From: a virus | Direction: 5' to 3' (one strand) | IMG/VR virus record: IMGVR_UViG_3300032322_002937 | Span: 1 to 38,847 of that record | Length of the DNA: 38,847 nucleotides | In this document: positions 30,301 through 37,392 of the stretch, piece by piece | Numbering within the stretch: position 1 is the first letter of the stretch | Layout: every line of letters begins with the position of its first letter | The notes under the pieces: generated by a model | What the model was told of the DNA's origin: nothing | The model's input: the letters and a program-made list of their open reading frames with translations, nothing else | Databases searched by the model: none | Program-made: the position numbers and the translations under genes

Positions 30301-31258
30301 GTTCGGCTTCTGTGACTTCCTGGCGCGTGGCGCGACCGCCGCCGCTGCCACCGCCTCCGCCGCCAGGTGGCGGGGGCGGAGCATTTAGGAGGGAACCTGT
30401 TGCTTCGTTTAGCCCCGCAATCTGGCCCTGCAACCAGCGCAAGCGATCATCAAGTTCTCGCACTGCACCTTGACGCTGCCGCAGCTCCGCTGATGTTTGC
30501 TGCACCCTGGGGTCATTGGCCGCGCGCTGCCGAATGCCCTCAATTTCCATTTGCAGGATGCGTTCGCTTTCTTCCGGCGAGATAGAAGACGCGCCACCGA
30601 TCTGCGCCGCTTCACCTTGCCTTTGCGCCCGGAATCTCGCTTCATTGAAACCGATGCGGCGGTCAAATTCTCCTTGAAGGCTGGTGATTTCACCGGAAAG
30701 TGCTTGCCGCGAAGCTTGGCCGGCGGTTGCCAATGATTCCAGAGTGCGCACTTGAGCGCGCACCGCCCTTTCTGCGGCGGTTTCCGACAGCCGTGCAAAT
30801 TCGAGCAAGACGTCATTGACTTTTTTGAGCTCATCCGCGTTTTCGCGGTAGCGGCCAGTCAGCCAGTCAATTGTACTACCAAAGGTTTTGCTGATCGAGT
30901 CCCAATTTTGGAAAATGGCATAGGCAGCACTGGCCACCGCAACCACACCACCAATCGCGCCAGCAAGGCCGGCGCCAGTGCGCAGCGCGGCTGCAAGCCC
31001 AACAGTGCTGCGCGCCAAATCTTCGAACTGGCGGCCGGTATTGGCAAGATCGCCATTGATCTGCCCAAGCCCGGCCCGCAAGGCATCGCCCGCGGCGGAT
31101 ACTGCCGCCACACCACGGCCCGCCGCTTGCCCGCCCGTTTCCAGCTTGCGCATGGCGGTGTCACCCACTTGCCCAAGCTGTTCCAACTGCGCACGCGCTT
31201 CCTGCGCGCCATCAAAACTCAGCCTGATGGATAGGCGCTGATCGGAAGAACCGCTCAT
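27338..31258 (-). CDS. Tail tape measure protein with EF-hand-like loops
   Basis: A 1306-residue protein that sets tail length and is ejected with the DNA. N-terminal coiled-coil (GDTAMRKLETGGQAAGRGVA), a hydrophobic span near 105-125 (GAGLAGAIGGVVAVASAAYA), a Gly-rich hinge, long helices (AAREAQEQAARQAEQFARRS), a Gly-rich middle (GGALAGALIGSIFPGVGTLA), and the typical end FAKGGVFDGPIMFPMRDGMG followed by GEAGPEAIMPLARG. Two 12-residue EF-hand-like loops lie at 1051-1062 (DANRDQRITWPE) and 1096-1107 (DSNGDGTLAQLE). At about 0.15 nm per residue it predicts a tail of roughly 195 nm. Confidence 0.9.
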   Translation of the reverse strand: MSGSSDQRLSIRLSFDGAQEARAQLEQLGQVGDTAMRKLETGGQAAGRGVAAVSAAGDALRAGLGQINGDLANTGRQFEDLARSTVGLAAALRTGAGLAGAIGGVVAVASAAYAIFQNWDSISKTFGSTIDWLTGRYRENADELKKVNDVLLEFARLSETAAERAVRAQVRTLESLATAGQASRQALSGEITSLQGEFDRRIGFNEARFRAQRQGEAAQIGGASSISPEESERILQMEIEGIRQRAANDPRVQQTSAELRQRQGAVRELDDRLRWLQGQIAGLNEATGSLLNAPPPPPGGGGGGSGGGRATRQEVTEAEREYQRLVQQGVQLAGTAATEQQRYGEQVLALSAALGAARITQEQYNAAVAALDPAARAAREAQEQAARQAEQFARRSRDALAQIGETAMDRIGTGLVNAFTSGGKAALDFQSLMKGVTASIAADLLKLAVVTPITNAVFGTSRPTLMGAFGGAAQPSAPVVGASGMPSVGIGEVLGFSGLLGGGSSGGMFSGLGSSLGLTGSGGLLTTPLFTTSAGAMATAPLPAGVMGPVLPATALGPMGMGTTFGSLLGGAGVGFGAGMLTSSLVGSQRGTVGPGGTIGAGGGALAGALIGSIFPGVGTLAGGLIGGALGGGGGAMFGPTRGGMASRSGGDVYLGTDANGQLIITGARGKRFDEGAARSEVQAQLDAINQQIGVRGLSFAGAGQAAVGFGAASGSPRELSLTSLVGQLRGGNANQMTAFSTLAGRGGNLEQALQAADFITQIFEPLSKAGEQTDSFTAAMEALAKTYDDAITKARDLGLATEALDAKRSESLAKLRADTQRGFDASVRGARGESFVDQLMGVRDNFQANAGSYLAAGRDANVLYAAQVSAIVNNLDVKQLATAIDTLNGFDDVAVLFARARKEQLEAAEAQIKAAEAAQATAETLRSALAAGGAIRNYLDGLSATSAGGLSPSDQFTNAQSIFGRDLALSRGGDLDALGRITGSAENLLSAGRGMFASGSEFQALLQMVQSSLANLPATRSYEQQTLDTLTRIANGQQVAVELLGLLSADANRDQRITWPEFEAWTRANEAQTSQLASALGVSNTSLASIFTQLDSNGDGTLAQLEIQSALSAAANNRLDGVISTGTGTVEQLVQQNSLSSALVALGQLTYSGNTIMAASLQAANQSLITGNRYAAATAYNTMLAANRSGGGGIPISGFAKGGVFDGPIMFPMRDGMGMLGEAGPEAIMPLARGSDGSLGVRVAGGGSDGMAKLINGLIAEVAELRAEMRRMADAGERTADATEDTAATNSTMARREVIVGRRVA

Positions 31259-31986
31259 GAAAGCCTCCCTGCTATGGCTGCGTTGACTTCACGTTTTACC
31301 GCCCGGCGCGCGGTTTCTGCCGCGCCGGAGATATCCAGTAGTTTCTTGCCTTGAATCTGCTTGCGGAGCGCAAAAAGCGGCAGGCCCTTTGGCTGATCCG
31401 GCGCGTAGAAAACCGCCGTCAGGCCATCACCCTTGCGCGCCTTCATGATCACGATGCGCCGCCCGGCCAGGGGCGCATTCCGGCCCTTGGGCTTGGCTTT
31501 CGCCATACGCGGGCCGCGCTTGGCGTTATGGGCGGAAACCACCACGGCGCGCAGCAGCTTTGCCGCCGCTTCAATATCAGAAACCTTCCGCCGCTGGCCG
31601 GCTGGCACCGCGCTGCCCTTGCGGCTTTTGGTGGAATACCCAAGGCCAAGATGGATCGCGGCGGGCAGGGCAATCACCAGATATTGAGCGCGCACCGCGC
31701 GAACAAGGCGGCTTTCTTCAAAGGCGCGGTGCAAGATGGTGCTTTTGGAATAGACAACAGCCGCCGGCCCCATGTTCAGCTTTGATCGACGCTTGGGGTA
31801 TTTATCCAGGCGCCATGCCTTTTCCAGCCCTTCACCCAAATTCGCGCGGCGCACCTGACCGCGCAAATCCGCTTGGAGCATTTCACCTGTGCGATGCACG
31901 CCATCACGCAGGCCAGCCGCAAGAATTTCCTGACGCCGCTTGATTTCTTCCGAAACCATGCCCTGGACCTTCATCAGGATTTTCAC
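31255..31986 (-). CDS. DUF6441-type phage tail protein
   Basis: A 243-residue basic protein. MKILMKVQGMVSEEIKRRQE, DLRGQVRRANLGEGLEKAWR and AVVYSKSTILHRAFEESRLV resemble a conserved protein set between the tail chaperones and tape measure in alphaproteobacterial siphoviruses (DUF6441). Function unknown; it is probably a minor tail or tail-assembly protein. It overlaps the genes on both sides by four bases. Confidence 0.7.
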   Translation of the reverse strand: MKILMKVQGMVSEEIKRRQEILAAGLRDGVHRTGEMLQADLRGQVRRANLGEGLEKAWRLDKYPKRRSKLNMGPAAVVYSKSTILHRAFEESRLVRAVRAQYLVIALPAAIHLGLGYSTKSRKGSAVPAGQRRKVSDIEAAAKLLRAVVVSAHNAKRGPRMAKAKPKGRNAPLAGRRIVIMKARKGDGLTAVFYAPDQPKGLPLFALRKQIQGKKLLDISGAAETARRAVKREVNAAIAGRLS

Positions 31987-32845
31987 TCGCCGCCCCTTCG
32001 CCGTTTCTTTGCCGCTTCCATTTCCGCTTCAATCCCGCCAAGCGCGCGGAAGGCATCGAAAACCCATGCCGCCTGGTCCGCCACGCCGCCCGCATCCGGC
32101 CAGGCGGCATAGCCACCCATGCCAGCGCGGCAGGCGAACCAAAGCTGCACAAATTCAATAAATGGCCGCGGCGTGGTGATGCGCGGGTTCTCAGCAACCT
32201 CATCATCACCGATCAGAAAAGCGCCCCCGTCAGAGGCGAATCGGCCTTCGCCAGCGCCAATGCCGCTGAGTGCGGCAAAGGCGCCTTTCAGTTTTTTTCC
32301 GCGGCCTTGGTTACCTGCATCATATCCATCGCAGCGGCGGCGATGATGGAAAGGTCTTCTTCGCCGCATTCTTCCAGCAGCGCATCCGGCACCAGGCCGC
32401 GCACGCGGGCAAAGGCTGGCAGCAGGTCAGAATTCCAGCCGCGCAAAGCGTGGCGCGCGGTGACCAATGGCATCAATGAAAACCAGCGCACCTGATCCGC
32501 CAGCATGGCGGAATAGGCCGGCACCCTGCGCGCCGCGCTTTCCATGACACGGAGCGCATCTTCATCGGCCTTGGTCATGGGCTCCGCGCCATCGGCCAAG
32601 GCGGCTTCAGCGCGGGCAATCACCGCCAGCAAATCGGGCAGGTTGTCGGGCGCCAATTCCTTTAGCGCGCTGGCTAGGCCTGCCAGCAATTCATCCCGCA
32701 TCGGCAGGCGGCAGCCTTCGCGCGCCATATCGGCGCGATATTCCGCGCGTTCGCGGAAGCTCAGCGGCGCCACGGTATAGACACCGCGTTTGCCTTCCAC
32801 TTGCCGCGTGGTGTGGCGGGAAAGGATGGCTTCTTCATTTTTCAT
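31983..32845 (-). CDS. Tail assembly chaperone GT, -1 frameshift product
   Basis: Slipping back one base at AAAAAAC (32297-32291) joins the last residues of the shorter chaperone (VTKAAEK) to a second frame reading LKGAFAALSGIGAGEGRFAS and on to AEMEAAKKRRRGGE, total about 287 residues. The downstream frame has no usable start of its own, so a frameshift product is the simplest reading. Two overlapping chaperone forms made in a fixed ratio assemble the tail tube on the tape measure in lambda (G and GT); the gene order is the same here. Confidence 0.85.
32288..32845 (-). CDS. Tail assembly chaperone G
   Basis: It encodes 185 residues from the ATG at 32845, which follows a CCTATG-flanked short leader; a longer frame to 32887 would run into the hairpin. 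MKNEEAILSRHTTRQVEGKR begins the protein, followed by a helical core (SFRERAEYRADMAREGCRLP) and an end in AAEKN-stop immediately after the slippery heptamer. It binds the tape measure during tail assembly and does not remain in the virion. Located between tail tube and tape measure genes as expected. Confidence 0.85.
   Translation of the reverse strand: MKNEEAILSRHTTRQVEGKRGVYTVAPLSFRERAEYRADMAREGCRLPMRDELLAGLASALKELAPDNLPDLLAVIARAEAALADGAEPMTKADEDALRVMESAARRVPAYSAMLADQVRWFSLMPLVTARHALRGWNSDLLPAFARVRGLVPDALLEECGEEDLSIIAAAAMDMMQVTKAAEKN
32291..32297 (-). other. Slippery heptamer A-AAA-AAC for programmed -1 frameshift
   Basis: On the coding strand the zero frame is GAA AAA AAC TGA, so the slippery site A-AAA-AAC directly precedes the stop, a canonical X-XXY-YYZ heptamer. 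After the shift the next codons are CTG AAA GGC in the downstream chaperone frame. Confidence 0.9.
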
Positions 32846-32872
32846 AGGATGTCCCTTGTGCGAGGGGTGGTT

Positions 32873-32898
32873 GGCCGGGCCGCGCACACGGCCCGGCC
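32873..32898. repeat. Perfect 9-base inverted repeat between tail tube and chaperone genes
   Basis: GGCCGGGCC, eight bases, GGCCCGGCC: a G+C-only stem of nine pairs in the 119-base gap between 32845 and 32965. No U-run follows in either direction. It may be a pause or attenuator that lowers chaperone expression below that of the abundant tail tube, or an mRNA end or processing site. Confidence 0.55.
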
Positions 32899-32964
32899 GG
32901 TGTCACGCACGGCTTGCCGGTCAAGGGCCCGGCCGCGCGCAACGCCGTTCCGCTGTGCGGCGGA

Positions 32965-34143
32965 TTAGAAGGCGGTGATAAATACGGGGGCGTCAGCGCC
33001 GTCCGCCTGGAAGCCGATGCTGTCAACCGCAAGCGAACCGCGATCCCCTGGATTCATGGCCGTGGCGCGGATGGAAGGCAGCACAATGGCGAAGCGGTTG
33101 CCCGGCGCGCTGCCCAGGATGGCGCCCAGGATCATGTTGGTGCCGTTGCGAAAATTATTGAAGCGGCTGACGGAAACCGTGGTGTCCATCAGCGGGTCAA
33201 GGCTGCCAGCCACGTCGCGTTCCACAGGCACGGCGGGGTCATAGCCTTCCGTGGCTTCCGGGTTTTCCGGCAGCACCGTGGCCACACCAGCCTGCACCGA
33301 AAGCGCGCGCACGCGGGCGACCGCGCCATTCAAGCGGCAGGCACCAGCCACAAAGCGCGGCGCGGTTGGGCGGATAACCGTGTTCCAGCCGGTCGGCAGG
33401 GCAGTCGCGGTATAATCCACAAAATTGCCGACCAAATCAAAGGACAGCATGCCGATCCCGCCCGTGGTGAGGTCAAGGCTCCAGGTGCCAAGGCAACCCG
33501 TGAAGCGCCAGCGCATGCCATCCGCAAAGAAATAGATGGTGCAAGTCTTGAACACCGCTTCATCGCTGGTCGGCGCGTAGCGCTGGTTGATGGGGATTTG
33601 CGCCGTTTGCGTGGTAGTGAAAGTGGTGGCCACCGTATGGATCAAGGTGGCCACGCGGCCCGCCGTGTAATCCGAAATGGCGCTGAGCGCGGGTTGGTCG
33701 CCTGCGATGGCGCCAAGCGCGACAGGCATGCCGCGATAAAGCTGCGCCGTGGAAGCAAAGGTAGCGCCAAGCGTTGCGGTATTGGTGGTGCCAGCCGTCA
33801 GGGCAAGCGGGCTGGCGGGCACCGCTGCAGCGGTAAGGGTTTCCACCATGGTCGCGCATTGCAGCAGCCTGCCCCATTCCGGCGCAGTGCCGGCCGTGCC
33901 CGAACCGCGCAACGGCATCATCAGGCGCAAACGCGGGCGCAGACCACCCACAATGGCGGGCGAGCGATCCAGGCTGCCAGTCAATTCCGGGTTCGGCACC
34001 GCGGACTGGTCAAACTGGATTTGGCAATCGGACCCAATCCAATCTGCATTCGCGGGCGTGCCAGCGATGGCATCAATGCCAGGTGTGGCTTCGATTTTAA
34101 CAGCGACGGCAGCTTTGCGCAGCGCCACCAGATTGTTGCTCAT
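32965..34143 (-). CDS. Major tail tube protein
   Basis: A 392-residue beta-rich protein. N-terminal KIEATPGIDAIAGTPANADW, a core with AQLYRGMPVALGAIAGDQPA and SFDLVGNFVDYTATALPTGW, and a C-terminal DRGSLAVDSIGFQADGADAP are in line with tail tube subunits of siphoviruses. It is longer than lambda V (246), suggesting an added Ig-like surface domain in the middle. Placed upstream of the tail chaperones, as in lambda. Followed by the hairpin at 32873. Confidence 0.85.
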   Translation of the reverse strand: MSNNLVALRKAAVAVKIEATPGIDAIAGTPANADWIGSDCQIQFDQSAVPNPELTGSLDRSPAIVGGLRPRLRLMMPLRGSGTAGTAPEWGRLLQCATMVETLTAAAVPASPLALTAGTTNTATLGATFASTAQLYRGMPVALGAIAGDQPALSAISDYTAGRVATLIHTVATTFTTTQTAQIPINQRYAPTSDEAVFKTCTIYFFADGMRWRFTGCLGTWSLDLTTGGIGMLSFDLVGNFVDYTATALPTGWNTVIRPTAPRFVAGACRLNGAVARVRALSVQAGVATVLPENPEATEGYDPAVPVERDVAGSLDPLMDTTVSVSRFNNFRNGTNMILGAILGSAPGNRFAIVLPSIRATAMNPGDRGSLAVDSIGFQADGADAPVFITAF

Positions 34144-34154
34144 GGGTTATCCTT

Positions 34155-34598
34155 TCAAGGAGCGTATGGTGATTTTGCTGGCGTCATCGCCAAGGCTTCA
34201 AAGCTGGCGTTGAATTCGCCCGCGGGCTTGGCGGATTCTTCTGTCGAATACAGTTCGAACTGCGCACTGCCGACATTGCACTGGACAAAGCCTGACCCAA
34301 GGTCATGATCCTGCAGCGCCACAACCACGCGCGCATGCAAATCAGACATCGCCTGGTCTGCCGCCAAATCCGTGGCGGCGGTGATGTATCCCGCGACGGC
34401 AAAGCCGATTCGCCATTGGGTTTCCCCAAAGGACATATCTTCGTCAGCATCCATGCTGGTGCCCGTGATAACCACGGCAGGGCATTGGCGCGGGTCCAAA
34501 GCGGCGCGATACGCGCGCAGCACCGCCACGCCGGTAAGCTGCGCGGTCAGGCGCGCGGCGACTGCGGCCAAGATGGCTTCGCGAATGGGCGTGGGCAT
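34155..34598 (-). CDS. Minor tail / tail terminator-like protein
   Basis: A 147-residue protein. MPTPIREAILAAVAARLTAQ, QCPAVVITGTSMDADED and TQWRIGFAVAGYITAATDLA are in the pattern of small tail completion or terminator proteins (gpU-like position), just upstream of the tail tube gene and overlapping the previous gene by one base. Probably caps the head-proximal end of the tail tube. Confidence 0.65.
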   Translation of the reverse strand: MPTPIREAILAAVAARLTAQLTGVAVLRAYRAALDPRQCPAVVITGTSMDADEDMSFGETQWRIGFAVAGYITAATDLAADQAMSDLHARVVVALQDHDLGSGFVQCNVGSAQFELYSTEESAKPAGEFNASFEALAMTPAKSPYAP

Positions 34599-34921
34599 CA
34601 GGGCTCTACCGCCAGCATCAAACGCCAGACCAGTTGCAGGTCATCACGTTCCGCTGATTTGATGCGCAGATCATCCGTGCCGATGACCAGCCTATCGCCT
34701 TCGGCGGGCTGGGTGGGGACATCTGCCACCAGCATATCCGCCATGAGCGATGCCTGCAGATTACCCATGCCGCCGGCCGGGCCATAGACAGGCTGGATGG
34801 GCGCTGAGCGGATTACGCGCAGCGCCACCCCAGGGCCGGAGCCGCCAGCGTAATAGGTGGCGGGCTCCGATAGGTTTTGGTCCGCGTGCAGCACGGCGGC
34901 TGCGGCGGAAAAGGCGCTCAT
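34598..34921 (-). CDS. Head-tail joining / head completion-like protein
   Basis: A 107-residue protein. MSAFSAAAAVLHADQNLSEP, GVALRVIRSAPIQPVYGPAG and EGDRLVIGTDDLRIKSAERD followed by LVWRLMLAVEP fit a small beta-barrel head-tail connector (lambda FII position and size). No stronger family mark is visible. Confidence 0.65.
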   Translation of the reverse strand: MSAFSAAAAVLHADQNLSEPATYYAGGSGPGVALRVIRSAPIQPVYGPAGGMGNLQASLMADMLVADVPTQPAEGDRLVIGTDDLRIKSAERDDLQLVWRLMLAVEP

Positions 34922-34923
34922 GA

Positions 34924-35271
34924 TTAGGCCGCGACGGCGTTCGGCCCGCCCAGCTTCACCAGAATGTCAGTATTGTCCGCGCCCGCATTGGCCGCTGTGC
35001 CAACATGCCAGCCGATGCAGCGATTGCTGGTGGCCGTGGTCGTCACGCGCTTGGCAGTGTCATCCCAGAAAACGCGGACACCCACACCAATGCTGCCGGT
35101 TGCCTTGCGCAGGGTGAACACGCCACTGGTCTGAATCACAGCGGGCGCACCAGAAGCGGCATCGGCCAGCACCACGCCAAAAAGATCACCCACCAACAGG
35201 CTTTGCCCAGCGGTGACATTGGCAGGCGCCAGAATATCGATGGCGTTGCCATCTTGTACATAATTGCGCAT
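34924..35271 (-). CDS. DUF2190-type capsid decoration protein
   Basis: It encodes 115 residues from the ATG at 35271, preceded by a GGAGGAG-type site. MRNYVQDGNAIDILAPANVT, AGQSLLVGDLFGVVLADAAS and GVFTLRKATGSIGVGVRVFW are the ordered marks of DUF2190 proteins, beta-tulip capsid-stabilising proteins (lambda gpD-like role). Located just after the capsid gene, as usual. Confidence 0.8.
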   Translation of the reverse strand: MRNYVQDGNAIDILAPANVTAGQSLLVGDLFGVVLADAASGAPAVIQTSGVFTLRKATGSIGVGVRVFWDDTAKRVTTTATSNRCIGWHVGTAANAGADNTDILVKLGGPNAVAA

Positions 35272-35337
35272 TTCGAAAACTCCTCCACAGGGAAAAGGGA
35301 AAGCCCCGGGCACCCCATGCGCCCAAGGCCATCAAGA

Positions 35338-37377
35338 TCAGGTCGGCGCGACGCCTGCGTTGAAGTAGCCGCCGCGGTAATCAATGGCGCCAACAGCGAA
35401 GTCATGCACCACTTCAACCACAGTGCCATCCACGCCCATCGGCTGGCCCACACGCACCTGCGGCACTTCATTGTCGCCCACATAGCCGTAGACATAGACC
35501 GGCGCGGTCAAAGGATCAGCAAACAGATACCAGCGGTTGTTCGGAATATTGGCTTCCGGCACCACCCGAAAGATGCCCGCGAAGGGGTTAACATTGCTGG
35601 CACCGGAGGGAACCATCGCGGAATCCGCGAACTGCGCCGCCACAAATTGCTGAATGAGCGAACAGACCAAATAGCGCGGCTGCAGGTTCAGTTTCAGGCC
35701 GCCCAGGCTGGACTGCGCTTGGATGGCATTAAAACCAAGGCCGAGCGCCGCGGCTGTCACCGCGCTGGCGGTGCCAGCCTTGTTGTTACGCGCGCCGCCA
35801 GTGGCAAACACCGCTGCGCTGCCTTCGGCCAGCGTCGGGCCGTCACCGGAAGCGGTATTCACCACACCATAGGCCGTGGCGTTTTCAAAATCCGCTACGC
35901 TGCGCCCGATCATGGTACCAAAGTCAGCGAAGGCGCCCAGATCATCATTGACCAACATCCGGCGCGTGACGGACACGCTGGCTGAATAGGTGTTCGGCGT
36001 GATCTGTTCGCGCTTTTCATTGATGGTTCCGCGCTTGATTTCGCCACCCTCGTTCAAAACCTGCAGTGACGGGAAATCACCGACCGTCAGGAAGGAATGC
36101 GCCTTGAAGTCGTTGAAGCGGCGACGGGCGAAAAACTGCCGATATGAAGGGTTTGCCAGCGCATAACCCGCTTCAAGCATCTTGTTGCCGGCATTGGCCA
36201 GCAGCAGCGGGAAGTCAGAAGAAGTGTGGAAAGCGCGGGCGATCAGCTTTTCACGGTCACGGAAAGAAACCCGCTCACCACGCGCCTGCGCCAATTCGAT
36301 CAGCATATCGGAAGGGCGAAGACCCGCGAATTTGCGCCACTGGCCTTCACCAACCTTACTGGCCACTGCCGGCATGTGGCGGGCGGCGATGGCTGTCGCC
36401 ATGGCATCCGCAATGTTGGCAGGGTCTTCATAGGAATGGATGAACTGGCTGATCGGGCCAGGCACGTAAGCCTGTGGGCTTTTCTGCGCCACGGCTTCCA
36501 GCGCGGCTTCCAGCGCGGCTTCGCGCGTGGCACCGGCTTCCGCCTGCGCAACCACGAATTCGGCGGGCAGGCCGTTGCGGCTGGCAATGCCCTTCAGATC
36601 AGCAAGGCTGGCGCTGATGGGTTGAACCGCAGCGGCCTGGACCGGAGCGGCGGGAAGGACCGGAGAGACTTCCCCGGCGGGCTGGCTGATCTCCGGCATG
36701 CGGATCTCCTGCTGTATGGCCGGCTGAATTGCCGGCGGGGTGGAAACTGTTTCGGCCACAGGGGCCGCTTTCGCTGCCTGCACCAGGCGGCGAAGTGCCT
36801 CCGGCGTGCGGGCATAGCGATCTGTGGAAAGGGATGCGAAAACGCGGACTTCCGCTGGCGCCGAGGCTTCAGTGGCGAAACCATTGGTCACCGCGTCTTC
36901 AGCCGTGAACCAAGTTTCCGCCGCCATCAGCGCCGCCACGGCTTCTTCTGTCTGGCCGCTGCGCGCCGCATAGGTGCGGCGATAAGCACCACTAATTTTC
37001 TCAAGCATATCCGCCTGCTGACGCATGGTTTCGGCATCACCAAGCGCGCCGCCCCAAGCTTCGTGAACCATCATGAAGGCGTTTTCCGGCATGATGATTT
37101 CGTCGCCAGCCATGGCGATAAGGCTGGCCGCACTGGCCGCGATACCTTCAATCACCACCCGCTTTGGGCCTTCATGCCGCGCCAGGATGTTATGCACAGC
37201 AATGCCGGCCAAAGCGTCGCCACCATAGGAATTGATGGAAATGTTCAAAGGCGTGCCCTTGGGCACACCCTTCAGCGCCAGCGCGACATTCTGGTCGGTG
37301 ATTTCGAACCCAACATCGCCCATCAGCGCAAGCGTGATCGGCTGCGCCGCGGTGCCCGCGCGCATTTCAATATCCAT
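35338..37377 (-). CDS. ClpP-type prohead protease fused to major capsid protein
   Basis: A 679-residue fusion. Residues 10-200 are a ClpP/S49-like protease: SINSYGGDALAGIAVHNILA, catalytic Ser82 in EGIAASAASLIAMAG, catalytic His105 in FMMVHEAWGG, and ETWFTAEDAVTNGFAT. A Pro/Ala-rich linker and scaffold-like region lie at about 200-300. The major capsid domain runs from about 300 to 679 (KLIARAFHTSSDFPLLLANA, SVSVTRRMLVNDDLGAFADF, NPFAGIFRVVPEANIPNNRW, YFNAGVAPT). The protease probably cleaves itself out and trims the linker as the head matures. Such fusions are known in other phages. Confidence 0.9.
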   Translation of the reverse strand: MDIEMRAGTAAQPITLALMGDVGFEITDQNVALALKGVPKGTPLNISINSYGGDALAGIAVHNILARHEGPKRVVIEGIAASAASLIAMAGDEIIMPENAFMMVHEAWGGALGDAETMRQQADMLEKISGAYRRTYAARSGQTEEAVAALMAAETWFTAEDAVTNGFATEASAPAEVRVFASLSTDRYARTPEALRRLVQAAKAAPVAETVSTPPAIQPAIQQEIRMPEISQPAGEVSPVLPAAPVQAAAVQPISASLADLKGIASRNGLPAEFVVAQAEAGATREAALEAALEAVAQKSPQAYVPGPISQFIHSYEDPANIADAMATAIAARHMPAVASKVGEGQWRKFAGLRPSDMLIELAQARGERVSFRDREKLIARAFHTSSDFPLLLANAGNKMLEAGYALANPSYRQFFARRRFNDFKAHSFLTVGDFPSLQVLNEGGEIKRGTINEKREQITPNTYSASVSVTRRMLVNDDLGAFADFGTMIGRSVADFENATAYGVVNTASGDGPTLAEGSAAVFATGGARNNKAGTASAVTAAALGLGFNAIQAQSSLGGLKLNLQPRYLVCSLIQQFVAAQFADSAMVPSGASNVNPFAGIFRVVPEANIPNNRWYLFADPLTAPVYVYGYVGDNEVPQVRVGQPMGVDGTVVEVVHDFAVGAIDYRGGYFNAGVAPT

Positions 37378-37392
37378 CTTCTGTTCCTTTGC

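Noticed and set aside
32914-34308. 464-codon plus-strand frame opposite the tail tube gene
   Set aside because: Low-complexity Arg/Gly/His content and no motif; the minus-strand gene fits its neighbours.
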